Shown one piece after another: positions 52,680-64,000 of a stretch of 64,000 bases of DNA. Made by a program: the position numbers and the translations under genes. Source of the stretch: Gamsiella multidivaricata. Lineage: Eukaryota; Mortierellomycota; Mortierellomycetes; Mortierellales; Mortierellaceae. The notes beneath the pieces are model-generated. The model saw nothing but the letters and a program-made list of their open reading frames with translations, did not search any database and had not been told where the DNA came from. Where the stretch lies: assembly GCF_025024155.1 (NCBI RefSeq), contig NW_026251735.1, forward strand, positions 62,001 to 126,000. The letters are read 5' to 3'. Every line of letters starts with the position of its first letter. The stretch's first letter is position 1.

Positions 52680-55507
52680 CTATTCTTCGCGTGGTTGCAT
52701 AGCCACCGTCTGGGTCAGCGTAGTCTTTGTCTGGACTGGCTGCCGTGATCCATTGCTGAGAGCCTTACTCTCTTGATCCTTGTCCTTTAGCTTCACATCC
52801 ACATGCATCTGCACATCCACATCGATCGCCTTACCCAACCCAACCTGACCTTGCTGCTCCCCTTGGTCACCATCATTCGAAGCCATCTCAACTCCCTCGT
52901 CCACACTCACGGTCTCCTTCTCCATCTGATCCAGCCACTGTCCAAGACGCTCCTCAAACGCAGCACCTGGGAAACTCTTGAAGTAGAACCGTCCTCGAAC
53001 AAGATTACGCTGGTAGGCCACTGGCGCATGTGAAAGCAGGCTAGGGATTTTGAGCAACATGCGTTCTAGTAGATGGGGCTGTCTCAGCCGGCTCAACTCG
53101 TCAATGTTATACAATGCCTGTGCCCTCAGAATGTCGTCCGCGATCTGCTGAGCCGTTTCAGCCTGGCTCTTCTCGTCCCCCTCCTGACCCACTGTCGCCG
53201 TCCCCGTCAAAGTCGTTGTCATCGTAACAGTCGTTGCGGTGTTGGTGGACTGATTGACGCTTGCATCGAGCTGATCCTGCGCTTTCCAAATACTGGCGAC
53301 CTTGGCCAGCTTGATCATCAGCGCATCCACCTCCTGTTCTTTACGCAGAACATCCCGGCTCAGGTCGGCCTCAAACGCTGAAGGCTTGACCTTTGGGGCC
53401 CTCGCAGCGTTGTATACCTTGACGAGCTGACCCACATGTTGATAATCCAGCAACGAGTGCAAGTGCATCGGACGCTTATCCTTGGTGTCGCACTTCTTGT
53501 TCTCCTGCCTTATCTTATTGTCTTCTTGCTTCTCATCAACGAGCCATGTCTTTGCCTTTGGACAGGGTCGGAATGGGAAAAGACGGTTGTAGGGCTCATT
53601 GGGGTCCACATTGCATCCAGGTGGCAGACGAGGCACTATATCCGACCGTTAATAATCCATACATTTCGTCAGTACGCATTTCAACATCTTGCTAAAGGAG
53701 GAGCGAACAAAAAAAAAAAAAATGCCGAGGCGACTCACCAACATCTTTGTCAGCAACGATGCGCCAGTATGTAGGTTTATACGGACTCTCACAACAGAAT
53801 CGAAGATGGTTACGTGCGAACTGCTCCGCAAAAGTCGAGTCTCCGATTTTGGGACTCGCGATGCTATAACAGTCTCTCAGCACGAGCAACTCATTGTCAT
53901 CGCTAAACCTGGCGAGCATCTCCTGGAGAACCGTCCGTGGTCCTGCTCCTTCCGGAGTGCTACTCCTAGGTCCATTGGTCTCATCGTAGTCCTTGTTCAT
54001 CAGCGGGTCCTTATCCTCAACAGTCATCTGCAGACGTGCCATCGTCAACGCTGCCAGGGCTCCACCGAGGGAGTGGCCTGTCATCCACAGATTGACGGGC
54101 TTACCCGTCTTGTTTTTACAGAGCTTGGCGGTCTCGAGGATGGTCTTCATGATGGTGTTGAAGGGATTGGTTTGGTCGTAGGTCATATCTTCGTACCAGT
54201 TCAATGGCTTCGGATCCGGGAACAGGGATTCGTAAAAGCCCTTGTGAACCTCTCCGTACAAGTACTCCCTGGCATCCACGCGCTGAATGGTCACATCGAG
54301 CAGGTATTCGTCTAGAGAGACACGCTCATGAAGGGTTAGTATGCAGCTCAGATAACCAAGCATGTACGCATGTACCAGGTATTTATACCAAAAATTGACC
54401 ACCAACGAAATATGTCTTACTGAATGCCAAGACCGAGGTGCCCTTGAAGACCAAGACGATCGCATCATCATTATAGAACAATCCCGCAAACGGACCCCCC
54501 AAGGTCTTAAGTTCACTGATGCCCATGAATCGCATCCCAAATTCTTTCGATGCATTCTCGTCGATCGCCTGCTCGCTCTCCTGCAGCAGCTTTGTGGCCT
54601 CATCCCTTTGAGCCTGGTTCTGGACATTCAAGAGAATCTTGGACGCTTGCGCCACCAACTTGTCGTCGCGCTGATAGGCCATGCTCGTCATGATCAGCAG
54701 CAGGTTCGCGATGTGGTAACTGAAATGGGTTGTCAATCTCGGTTTGCGTTCACAGATCTGGCGAACGGCTTCATCGTTCCCCTCTGGATCCACGAGGTCT
54801 AAAACGACAATCGTCATTTATATTGGTAACCATCATGAGAGTTAGACTAGCGCTTCCAATTATATTTTTACCGGGCGAAATGACATCTGCGTGCCAGAAA
54901 AAAAAAAAAAAAAAAACAAAGCAAAGCAAAGCAAAAAAAAAATCGAGTTACCTGTCTCGTCAAAGAGTGCGATCTGGTCCCTGAAAAAGATTCCATAGTA
55001 GTATCCACCCAGCTTGGTATTATTCACAACAATAACCAACAGCCCAATCACCCACTGTATGATCGTCATGGCAATGATCAGCACCGGCAGCAGACCCATC
55101 GCATACACCCTACTGAACAGATCTCTCCCCGGGATCTGGCTCGGATGCATCACATGCGACACATACAGGGCCAGACCGTCCGACAAGAAGTTGGAGAGCT
55201 TCATCGGCCTGATCGACAATGGTTCTTCCAGCGGCCGGGGTGCAGCCTCCGGAGCCATGGACGGCACCCTCCCCTTGGTTGGTTGTTTGGGTCCATACCC
55301 CGAGGGTGGGGGCACTGGATCCTCCCGTTTCGTGAATTCGTCGAGACGGAATTGGTTGGTTGGGTATCTCGCCGGCGCAGCCTGTTTTCGTTGCTGCTGT
55401 TTCAGGGCCTGGCTCTGGGCTGTGAAGCGACCGAGGGCAAAGACTCCATGCAGATGTGCATGGGCTGTGGCACGACGGCTGCTGCTCAGGCGATCTTCTG
55501 TCGTCAT
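52680..55507 (-). CDS. Membrane-anchored class-3 lipase
   Basis: Exons on the minus strand 54952–55507, 54421–54798, 53739–54311 and 52680–53635, all joined in phase 1, give 820 residues. A disordered N-terminus is followed by one strong membrane segment (GLLPVLIIAMTIIQWVIGLL, about residues 141–160). The alpha/beta-hydrolase domain follows: VLVFKGTSVLAF|NEYLLDVT forms the oxyanion region, WMTGHSLGGALAAL holds the nucleophile Ser392, RIVADKD|VVPRLPP the acid, and DYQHVGQLVKVY the His, so the triad is complete. It is the Lipase_3 family, which includes fungal triacylglycerol and diacylglycerol lipases. The C-terminal ~250 residues form a helical tail that also resembles no known domain. Substrate and membrane (ER or vacuole) are not shown by sequence. 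Intron 1 has A-rich runs. Confidence 0.9.
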
Positions 55508-57207
55508 TTTTTTTTTCTCTTGTGGGTCTCTGTCGCTCTTGGTCGACGGTCGGAAGGATGTGGACGTGGGTGTGAATTTGGATACAGGCCGTACAAGGAC
55601 AAGCAACGGATGAAGGTGAAGAGAGAAGAAGAAGGAAAAGAAGAAGAAGAAGGGGGAGGGAAGTTTGACTTTGGCCAATTGGGACAGAAGGCGAGCGTAG
55701 GATAAACTATATATATCTCGGACCGAATATCAGCGCAGAAGGAAGAGGAGGAGAAGGAGGAGGAGGAAGGTCCGAGCGGTAAAGGTTCTTTTTTACTTGT
55801 TGTACGGAAAAAACGCGACGGAAGGAGAGGGGCTGATTTCGATGGGGTAGAGGTAAAGAAGGATGCGTGCAGCGTGCATGGTCTAGAGTCGATTCTTGCA
55901 TACGTATTTACGTATTTTATTTCAAAATGACATAGGGCGCAGGAAACTAAGGGAAGAATGGGCTCAGGAGAGGTGCGTGTGTCCGATTTCCCTTCCTCTT
56001 TTCCACAAGCATGCGGCTATCAATCCATTTCAGATGTGCGTGCGTTCCCTTGTCGCTTTACATAGACCATGTCACTATGTCTCGATCATGCTAAACATTT
56101 TCTCCGCGCGCTGTGCCTCGTATTGCCAGACGGATAATAAAAAAAAGAAGAGAAAGAAAAAGCAGTGGGCCATTGACGACATTGGCCGTAAAGAAGACTC
56201 GCGCACACTGTCCTTCCTTGTATGACAATGCCACATGCAGTTGAAGTAGCACATTTTTACAAATGTGGATATTCTGGGCATGTGTTGGACGTAGACACAT
56301 GTCGGTGCTGTGAAAAGAAAAGAAAAAGTCGAGCCGTACATTGCAAGTTCAGCCGCAACGTCTTCTTGTTTTCGAACCCAACCCCGCGCCAAAGAAAATT
56401 AGACGGATAAAAGTACGGGCTGGCGCATCTTGAGGATGCAATTGCGGCAGTCAACTTGACGCATGTGTGAATATATATAAGATCGTCCTGGTCTTTTAGC
56501 AGGTTCTAATGATAGCTGGCGATTTACTGAACTGCTGTTCGTCCCGCTCGCCCTGCTTGCCTGACACATATTTTCATACAGACTGAGTTGCATGTAGCCG
56601 TAGATCCGACAGAGCCGATAGGATGTGAATGAAGAGACTGAGGATATGCGGTTTAGTAGGAAGGAGCTGCAGCCTGCTTTATAGCAGAAATGAATAGTTT
56701 CTCGGATCGAGCGATTGGATGATGAAGTGTGCAAATGGGGACCTGAAACCAACAAAGTTGGCTGCCAATTGGCCAATGGGATGTCGCCATTTTCCAAGAG
56801 TGAGAGATTCGTGTTGAAGCCACCTCTTTTGTTCTTGGGACTCTTGAGGGTCTCCATTGGGTGGAAATTGTTTCAATTGCCCCACTACAAAAATATCACA
56901 TCTTCACTATGCCTACTGTCGGCAGACATTCGTAAAGACATCCAGATAACGCATTCATTGAAAGAAAGAAGACAAGGGCAAATACACTACAAAAACAATA
57001 AACTATGAAAAAAGAAAGATTCAAAATAACAACCTGGCAATGCAATTGAACCGATTCAGAATGATTCCCAATGGCCTGGTCTGGTCCAGTTCCCACTCCC
57101 AGCAAAGATACTTCCAACCCTTGGAACCAGCCAGTAATGAAAAAACCAACAACAGCAAATAACCAAATAGCCAAAACCTCCACCATCTGCTTCCACCTTC
57201 ATTTGAC
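55508..57207. other. 1.7-kb intergenic region, no gene seen
   Basis: Lipase promoter at the left; the GGAGGAA-type purine run near 55610–55770 is its leader. The rest has only short frames. A Cys/His-containing frame at 56222–56410 looked like a zinc knuckle but has wrong spacing. Confidence 0.5.
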
Positions 57208-58131
57208 TCATACGAGATAGACCTGCATTCTTCTTCCTCCAGCACCCAGACCTCGGACACTCAGCATACGAGAGGGCTGTGACCTCATGAGGTCCAAGGG
57301 TGAAATGGGCGATGAGAGCGATTCAAGACTGCAGAGATCCTCCTTTTCGCTGACTCCCCCTCCAGGGGGCGAGTGACACAGGGTGGGAGAACCTGGAGTA
57401 CTTGAGGGCGAGGACGAGGCAGACGAAGCTGATGAGGACAAGGAGCCGGAATCACTCAGCGAGGGAGTCGAGGGCTGTGACATGGACGATGATCTTGAGG
57501 GCGCTGACGGCCGACGGTAGGGATGGAACAATGGCGAGGACGGCGAGGAGACGGACGACTCTTGAGGTTTGCGTGAATGCAGAATCAGGACGTTTCGGCT
57601 CAGGTCAACGACGTTGCTGCTCATGTATGAACTTGGATCGCTTGACCATTGCTCTCCGGCAACCTTGAGCTGGGTTGGCATCAGTGGCGTGGATGCTGCT
57701 GCTGCTGGGGATGAGTGGCCCTTGTGTTCACAAGGCTCGGTTGCTACTGCTATTGTCGTTGCTCCAGTTGATGTTTCTGTGGCTGTGGCTGCTACCGCTG
57801 CCGTTACTGGTACTTGCCCCGTATTTCCTGTGCTATTGCTGCTGCTGCTGCTGCTGACGGAATTGTCTTCCTCCTGAACCTGGTCATAACTGAGAATGTC
57901 AACTGCCATGGAGAGATCAGAATCGTTCTGGATGCGAAAAGCAAAGACGATGCCCTTGGAGGGGTCACCCTGGGAGGGAGAACGGACGGGGGTGCCCTTG
58001 CGGCGTCGTTGGATTAGATCTTGCGGTTGCGGCGATGGCGAGGAGACAACGGAGGGGGAGGTTGAGGCATGCTTGCTGCTGGGGTGGGCGGCCTGCCTGG
58101 TCTTTTTCGTTGTGGTCTTTCTCTTTGCCAT
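57208..58131 (-). CDS. Ser-rich protein of unknown function
   Basis: Single open frame on the minus strand, 307 residues. The N-terminus is basic (MAKRKTTTKKTRQAAHPSSK), which could be a nuclear or DNA-contact tail. One part looks more structured: GDPSKGIVFAFRIQNDSDLS followed by MAVDILSYDQ, and later VVDLSRNVLILHSRKP. Long Ser-rich tracts separate these, with PSSTPGSPTLCHSPPGG near the end, and the C-terminus is PSRMLSVRGLGAGGRRMQVY. No family recognised. The frame is intronless and bounded by pyrimidine-rich leader on the right. A real, fast-evolving gene is likely. Confidence 0.6.
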   Translation of the reverse strand: MAKRKTTTKKTRQAAHPSSKHASTSPSVVSSPSPQPQDLIQRRRKGTPVRSPSQGDPSKGIVFAFRIQNDSDLSMAVDILSYDQVQEEDNSVSSSSSSNSTGNTGQVPVTAAVAATATETSTGATTIAVATEPCEHKGHSSPAAAASTPLMPTQLKVAGEQWSSDPSSYMSSNVVDLSRNVLILHSRKPQESSVSSPSSPLFHPYRRPSAPSRSSSMSQPSTPSLSDSGSLSSSASSASSSPSSTPGSPTLCHSPPGGGVSEKEDLCSLESLSSPISPLDLMRSQPSRMLSVRGLGAGGRRMQVYLV

Positions 58132-60853
58132 GAAGGATAGGAGGAGAGGTGTGCAGGAGTAGAAGCAGGAGTAGAAGCAGGTCTAGGCGAAGTAAAGATA
58201 GGCAAGAGAATGATGGCGGTGGGTGTGAAGTGTGAAGCAAGGAGGAGTGGCGATACTGCAGAGAGGTCCGGGTAATGGGATTGAGGTATAGATGCCGCGG
58301 TATGGAGAAGGACGTGCTTGACGGAGGAGTGTGTCAAGGAAGGAGGAGGGTGTGCGGTTGGAGGAGGAGAGGAAGAAAAGAGAGAGAGGACAAGTTGGGA
58401 AATGAGAATAAGACTCAGTGAGAGCGGGGAGCCGGGAAAGAAGAGGGGAGTGGATGAGAGAGGGCGGATAAGGCGGACACACTTTTTGGAGGAGGAGGGA
58501 AGGGCAACATGTCATATATTTTTTGGTTGGCAGTGGGAAGGGGAGCAAGGGAAGAAGGGGGACTTCTTTTTCAGACCAATTTGCATTCAATACGATAGTA
58601 TTGAGTTGTAAAGAATAAACATAACATGGAGCGGAAAACTGCCTTCCCCACCCCCACATACACACACATAACACACAATACACATTCTTCGCTGTAGAAA
58701 AGTACTCTGCGATGCATGTACAAGTACATCTACCATGTATTCATCCTCGCCTCCACCCTTCTCTTTCTCTCCAAATGCTGCAATGGGTTGCAATGAACCC
58801 ATCAAAGGAATGATTTTTTGAAGCAATGGTCAAAGAGCGAGAACGAGAGCGAGAGAGAAAAAAAGGGGTTTTCCGTGTGGAGTGAGACTACCCAGGACAC
58901 TATTGAACCTATATAAATTACACATTATGGTGTGCACTTTAGCTTTCGATTTACGTGGGCCGAAAGAACGCACCGCAGTGTCCAGTGCAGTTCGAAAAAT
59001 ATAATGGATGGCGAGCAATTGGTGGCCGTGAATAAGACGGACGTTGTCATCGAGTGAGCTTCGTGAAACCTGTGTGCCACCTCACCTTTGTCTCCCACCG
59101 AGTCCACACAGCAACTCCCTTTCATAAACAGCACGTGGTATATATACTGTCGAGCGTCCAGGGTGCCACCAATAATTGCATGGTACCATAGTCCACTACG
59201 GAGTGGCCTTGAACAGATGCAGAAGAAAGAGAACCACCACTGGCATTCTTTTAGCTTTAGTCCTTGGGCTGTTGTTGCACTGGTGAGCGTATAGAAGGAA
59301 GGAAGGAAAGAGAGAAGCAAAGAAGTAGGGACGAAAGGAAGGAAGGAAGGGATGGATGCTGCCATAATCCGAAGGTTGAGCCATGACGGCGCTACGGCCG
59401 TTAAGACGAATATGGCGAGAGCACAGGAACACGCGAACCAGGAGCCATGTCCATGTAGCCCTTTCATCGTACAACAATAAGTATTGCCATACAGCACCCC
59501 ATGGTACAACACTACGGATATCCTTCCAGTTCTCCAAGCCCCGAGGATCCCTCCAGCTGATTCATGGATGCCTACCCCGTTGATTTGGTGGCAACTGGCA
59601 ACACATCCCATTCACTTGATAGCAGCACAACTAGGTATAGGTCGGTACCTGACTCAATCCATGTTGTTCATCCATGTCGTTCATCCACGGGTCGGTGCCT
59701 TATCACGAGCCCATTACCATCACGATCACAATCAGGATCCTTGATCTCTTGATCCATTATCGACTGGGAGCAGGGGCGAGGATGAGTAAATTCATGATCC
59801 TTCCACCGACACTTATCCACCTTCGCTCACCATTACTCTGCTCCTGATCCGTTCATTTCCCCTTTCCTGGGTCCTCCTCATTTGGTCCTCTTCTCTCTTC
59901 GTGGCTCCTACTAGTCCTCTGCAGAGAGAAATTGTCGTTCAAAAAAAAAAAAAAGAATGATGTATCAAAATAGAACGAGTTCAGAGAGGAAAATAAAACG
60001 AGAGCCCTTTTTCACTACTAGGATGAGGACTTTTTATTACTTTTTTTTTATTGTCGAGAGCACTGCACTGTGGACATTGACATCCAATTGCTACCAAAAA
60101 AAAAAAAAAAAGCACAGGGAAAAAAAGGGAAGTATGAGTGTGTGGCTCGGGAAAAGAGGGTGTAGTTCAATTGAGTCGTATTGAGTTGGCTTTCGAAGAT
60201 GATTTCAGGTGATGGTGTTTGTTGATGATGGGATGGAAAGGTGATGAGCAACACACTGCACTGCTCTTTTCTTCAAGCCTCTTTTAACCCCACTCCCCCT
60301 CCTTTCCGTCTTTCCTTTCCCTTTCCTTGACTCGACTCGACTCGACTTGACTCCATCCGCAGCTCCACTCCCTCATGTTCGCATAAAAAAAGAATAAACC
60401 CGTTCCTGTCAAAGCCCATTCCTCCTTTTTTCTTCTTTTTCCCTCGGTCTAAACAACAACAACAACAATTGCCTCCACAACCCTACCGACCCAAAAAAAA
60501 AAGAAAAGAAAAGCACCTCTTTCCTCCCTTCCCCACTCGCACTCTTCTCTTTCTTGTTCGTCCTCTGAACCCTTTCGACTACAACGCACGCGGCACACGT
60601 CTCATAAAAATATCCCGCCATAATTTTTTATATTGAACACATCTGCAACACTTCTTTACTCCTGATCGCCATTGTTCTCTTGCAGAGCGATTGCCAGAAT
60701 TGTTAGTCTCTCCTCTCCCTCTCCCTCCCCCCACTACTTCTCTTCTTCCTTTCCCCTCCCTCTTTTCATCCTTTCCCCTCTCAATTCTCTCACGAAGTGA
60801 AGGAACATATACGATTGCACACTTTCCATATAACATAACAAAGGCCACCGAAA
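58132..60853. other. 2.7-kb divergent upstream region
   Basis: Between the Ser-rich gene (minus) and the kinase (plus). Contains purine-rich sequence (58320–58560), GGAA repeats near 59295–59350, A-runs near 59941 and 60096, and a long C/T-rich leader from about 60290 to 60790 before the kinase start. No gene or RNA recognised. Such pyrimidine-rich leaders are common upstream of fungal regulatory genes. Confidence 0.5.
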
Positions 60854-63800
60854 ATGCCACCGACAACACGGCGCGGCAACATGTTTGGGCCCTATCTCCT
60901 CCTGCAGACTTTGGGAGAGGGCGAGTTTGCAAAGGTCAAACTCGGCATGCACAACGACACGGGAGAAGAGGTAAGCTTTTTTTTCCCCCCTTCACACACC
61001 TTTCTTTCCTTCTCATCAATTTTCTCTGACAAAAAAAAAAGAAAAAAGCGATCAGCTCTCATCACACTCCAAGTAGCGGGACAAAATATAAAATAGCGCT
61101 TTCTGGAGAGGGAATAAGAGGGAAGAGGACAGGAAGGGAAACAGGAAAGGAGGGCAGAGACGGGAACGGGGATCAATTGAGACCAATTGACCAGACCAGC
61201 GGGAGCCGTGGACCGAGGGTACTGCGTCTATGACACGATTTCCGTTCCTAAAGTGGGACTGGGACGCGTTTTGCTCGATAGTCCCTCTGGTACTGGAAGG
61301 GTTGGTTGGATTGTGGTTTTTTTTTTTTTTTTTTCCTTGCTTCTGGTTGAATATGGGCTACCAGCATTCACTCGCGTGGCTGAAACAAATGTCCTAAAAA
61401 AAAAAAAAAGAGTTGGACACGGCGACCTTTTTTTTTGCGCAGGCACCGATCGTCAGCACAGAGTGCGGACAAGAAAACAAGGGATATGAATGATATCCGG
61501 TCATTGTCGATGTTGACCGGGCAATCAGCCAAAAATATCTCTGCTGGATGCCTAATCTATATCACTGCACTAATTGTGCGCTCCCACCCCAATGAGTCGG
61601 GTCCACATTGTACGGTGGTCCCCTTGTTGTTGTTGCTATGACTTTATTTTTTACGCTTTTTATTCATTATTCTGTACAATTGAAGAAACACGAGATACAG
61701 AAAGAGATGAGGAACAGAAAAGAGACAACGCACATTCTGTTTCTCGGGATAACAGAATCGGGCAAAGCACAACAACCACGCACAGGTCAAATGAACAAAA
61801 AAAAAATCCCCCCCCCCCTCCTCCTCCTCCCTCCCTCCGGCCACAACAGTGGAGGGAAATCCTGAGGCAGTAGCACAAGCAAGAACAAAAAAAGAGTTTG
61901 CTTGTGGTCCCAACATTGGGCGTAAAATACCCATGGATGCACCCTTCCCTTTGCATGCGGTGCTCCATTCACAAAGGGGTCTTGGGAGCTTGTTTACCAA
62001 CAGCTGGGTAGCAGAAGGCTGCATCCGCATTCATGCGGACGTGTTTGTGTGCGTGTGCGAGCATTCATATGCGAGTGCTGCTTATCGTTAGCATCAACCT
62101 CAACATCGACATCCCATCGCATCGTTGCTTGTTTGTTCGGTTGTCTGTCCTTGGTGCTGTTCGTGGCCGTGGTAGGTGTCGATATGGAGCTGTGGGCCAC
62201 AGTTTAGGTGTATGAAGGCGTGTAGGTGTATCTGTCTGCCCTCTCAATGCGCATCGTCGTTCTCGCTCCCCCCTCCCCCTTGGGTTCAGTATGTTCTACG
62301 TACAAGCGAATGCTGCCGCCTGATCCTTTTTTTGGTCAGCAAACATACACACACATACCCACACATTATTCATTCATTCATACATCCAACCCCCTCTTTT
62401 TTTTTATTTTTATTCTGGCCCCCCCTCGTAGCCACATGCTCGATGGCCTGCAACGTGATGATGATGATGTGCTGCTGCCTGTCGACGTGAATGTGTGGAT
62501 GTGTGGATGTATGGATGTGTTGTGGTGTGCATGTAGCGAGGGTCATGGAGGGGATACACATCCCTCGACGCTCTTTTTTTTTTTTTTTTTTTTTTTAGTG
62601 CTGCTCTGCTGTGTTGGTCAGTCAGCATGCGGCTCTCTAGTTCTGAGCATGCCCTCTTCTCCCCTTTTTCTTTCAGAAGAGAAGAGGATAAAAAAAGTGC
62701 CTGGATTTGGATGGGCCAGCCAATGACGGCGACCCATTCCTGCGTCCTGTCCTATTACCACCGTCCTTTTCATACTTGTCCCTACTCCGATGAGGAGACC
62801 CGGGGATGAAATGAAAGGAAAGGGGGGACGGATTGCCGCGCATATTCATGACTGCGAAGATGAGGAACCACGACTGACATGCAATTTTTTTTTTACTTTG
62901 CCAATACCAGGTGGCCATCAAACTCATTAGGAGGCAGTCTGTGGATAACACGCCGCGAATCAACAAGATTGGCCGCGAGATATCCGTCCTGCGGGTACTT
63001 GACTCAACACCATGCAAACCTCCGGAACTGCATAAAGCTGAACTATGTCTTTACTTCTCGATTGTACTCACGGCCCACCACCCTCTGCACTGCCTCTCCT
63101 CGCTGCGTAGACAATTCGACACCCCAACATCATCTCCTTGTTCGACGTGATTGAAACAGAGCGCTACATTGGCATCGTCATCGAATACGCCTCAGGTACT
63201 GTGCCGTACAGAAAAACGAAAAGCAGGCGGGCAACAGAACCCAAACATGTTTAGGAACACAAGCAGCCATGTATGTGGGCGAATTATGGTGCTAATTTGT
63301 TTTAGTTTGGTCCTCCCGTTGAAACTAGGCGGAGAGCTATTCGACCACATCCTTGCGCACCGATACCTCAGGGAGCGAGATGCATGTCGACTCTTTGCCC
63401 AGCTGATGAGCGGCGTGCACTATCTCCACTCAAAGCACATCGTCCATCGCGATCTCAAGCTGGTATGGATGAAACACGACGGCACAGACCACCAGTGATT
63501 TAACGCCATGTGACCATGCTTTCGCTAACCTGGGCAGGGGGGTTTTTTTTTTTTTTTTTTTCCTTCCCGCTGCGTAGGAAAACTTGCTGCTGGACAGAAA
63601 TCGTAACATCATGATCACAGACTTTGGATTTGCGAACCAGTTCGACAGCTCAACCAGGGATCTCATGTCCACGTCGTGCGGATCGCCATGCTACGCTGCA
63701 CCTGAGCTTGTTATCAGTGACGGTCTCTATGTAGGCACAGGAGTGGATATCTGGAGCTGTGGTGTCATTCTTTATGCAATGCTCGCAGGATATCTCCCCT

Positions 63801-64000
63801 TTGACGATGACCCATCCAATCCAGACGGTGACAACATCAACCAGCTCTACAACTACATCCTTGCAACGACGCTGGTCTTCCCAGACTACATTTCGCCCGA
63901 CGCACGAGATCTTTTGAGAATGATGCTCGTTCCCGATCCTACCAAGCGGTGTAACATGAAGAGAATCATGAGCCATAGATGGTTGCGACCTTATGCACCC
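60854..64000 (+). CDS. KIN4: Kin4-like serine/threonine kinase (3' end outside window)
   Basis: Exons 60854–60970, 62911–62994, 63111–63195, 63329–63462 and 63578 to the window end; 281 residues visible. The kinase domain starts almost at the N-terminus. Glycine loop [15 protein letters not shown] Lys in [10 protein letters not shown] (across intron 1); Glu in [10 protein letters not shown]; catalytic loop HRDLKL|ENLLL; Mg loop [10 protein letters not shown]; activation segment [14 protein letters not shown]. The segment [21 protein letters not shown] is typical of the yeast Kin4/Frk1 and related fungal kinases, which in yeast guard spindle position. The Kin4 label follows from that segment. 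Phases agree at all junctions (0, 0, 1, 0). Intron 1 is 1,940 nt, far above the norm here, and contains long T runs. The regulatory C-terminus is missing. Confidence 0.9.

Noticed and set aside
54860..55678. Longer lipase start at 55678 with a hydrophobic Phe/Leu-rich leader
   Set aside because: The Phe run comes from purine-rich leader DNA read backwards; MTTEDRLSSSRR at 55507 is the more natural start.
56222..56410. Cys/His pattern resembling a zinc knuckle
   Set aside because: Spacing does not fit CCHC or C2H2, and the frame is short and isolated.
60691..61029. Frame reading through the kinase leader and first exon
   Set aside because: Leu/Pro/Ser translation of the C/T-rich leader; the kinase frame starts at 60854.

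Overview
This is nuclear DNA of a filamentous fungus. The genes are mostly split by short GT–AG introns of about 80–140 nt, intergenic spaces are 0.3–3 kb with long pyrimidine or A/T runs, and the set of fungal-type families (chitin deacetylase, KCH potassium transporter, PRM10/ThrE, AVT-type amino acid transporter, Kin4-type kinase, HAP2) is typical. The style of the low-complexity Ser/Gln-rich proteins and the ribosomal and eIF2-alpha sequences suggest an early-diverging Mucoromycota fungus, most likely Mortierellomycotina. That placement is inference from protein character, not from a search.

Layout. 1–10.7 kb: chitin deacetylase, eIF2-alpha, a Mn-type CDF transporter, ribosomal protein eL14, and a small secreted Lys/His-rich protein built of repeats ending in KR/RR (Kex2-type) sites. 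11–18.5 kb: a KCH-family potassium transporter and a PRM10/ThrE-family protein, divergently transcribed from a 2.1 kb shared spacer. 19–25 kb: a secreted lysyl-endopeptidase-like serine protease, a mitochondrial TPR protein and an AVT-type vacuolar amino acid transporter. 25–29.5 kb: decayed DNA, including a dead pogo/CENP-B-type transposon for which long imperfect inverted repeats can be read on both sides. 30–40 kb: aspartate aminotransferase, a polyglutamine protein of unknown function and the CCAAT-binding subunit NF-YA/HAP2. 40.7–43.9 kb: a structurally complete PIF/Harbinger element (16-bp terminal inverted repeats, 3-bp target duplication, convergent transposase and Myb/SANT-like genes) that landed 65 bp upstream of a dihydroxyacetone kinase. 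45.9–49.6 kb: a dead Tc1/mariner copy followed by two tandem PhzF-family genes. 51–58 kb: two disordered orphans flanking a membrane-anchored class-3 lipase. 60.8–64 kb: the 5' part of a Kin4-like kinase with an unusually large first intron, cut off by the window end.

The genes are not an operon and mostly act independently. The most interesting non-routine item is the Kex2-type repeat precursor at 9999–10652. It sits beside homologues of two yeast membrane proteins that are named for pheromone regulation (PRM6/KCH and PRM10). I report that as a lead, not as a demonstrated system. Splice sites were assigned by reading frame, GT–AG borders and conserved protein motifs. I found no convincing tRNA, rRNA, CRISPR or snoRNA.
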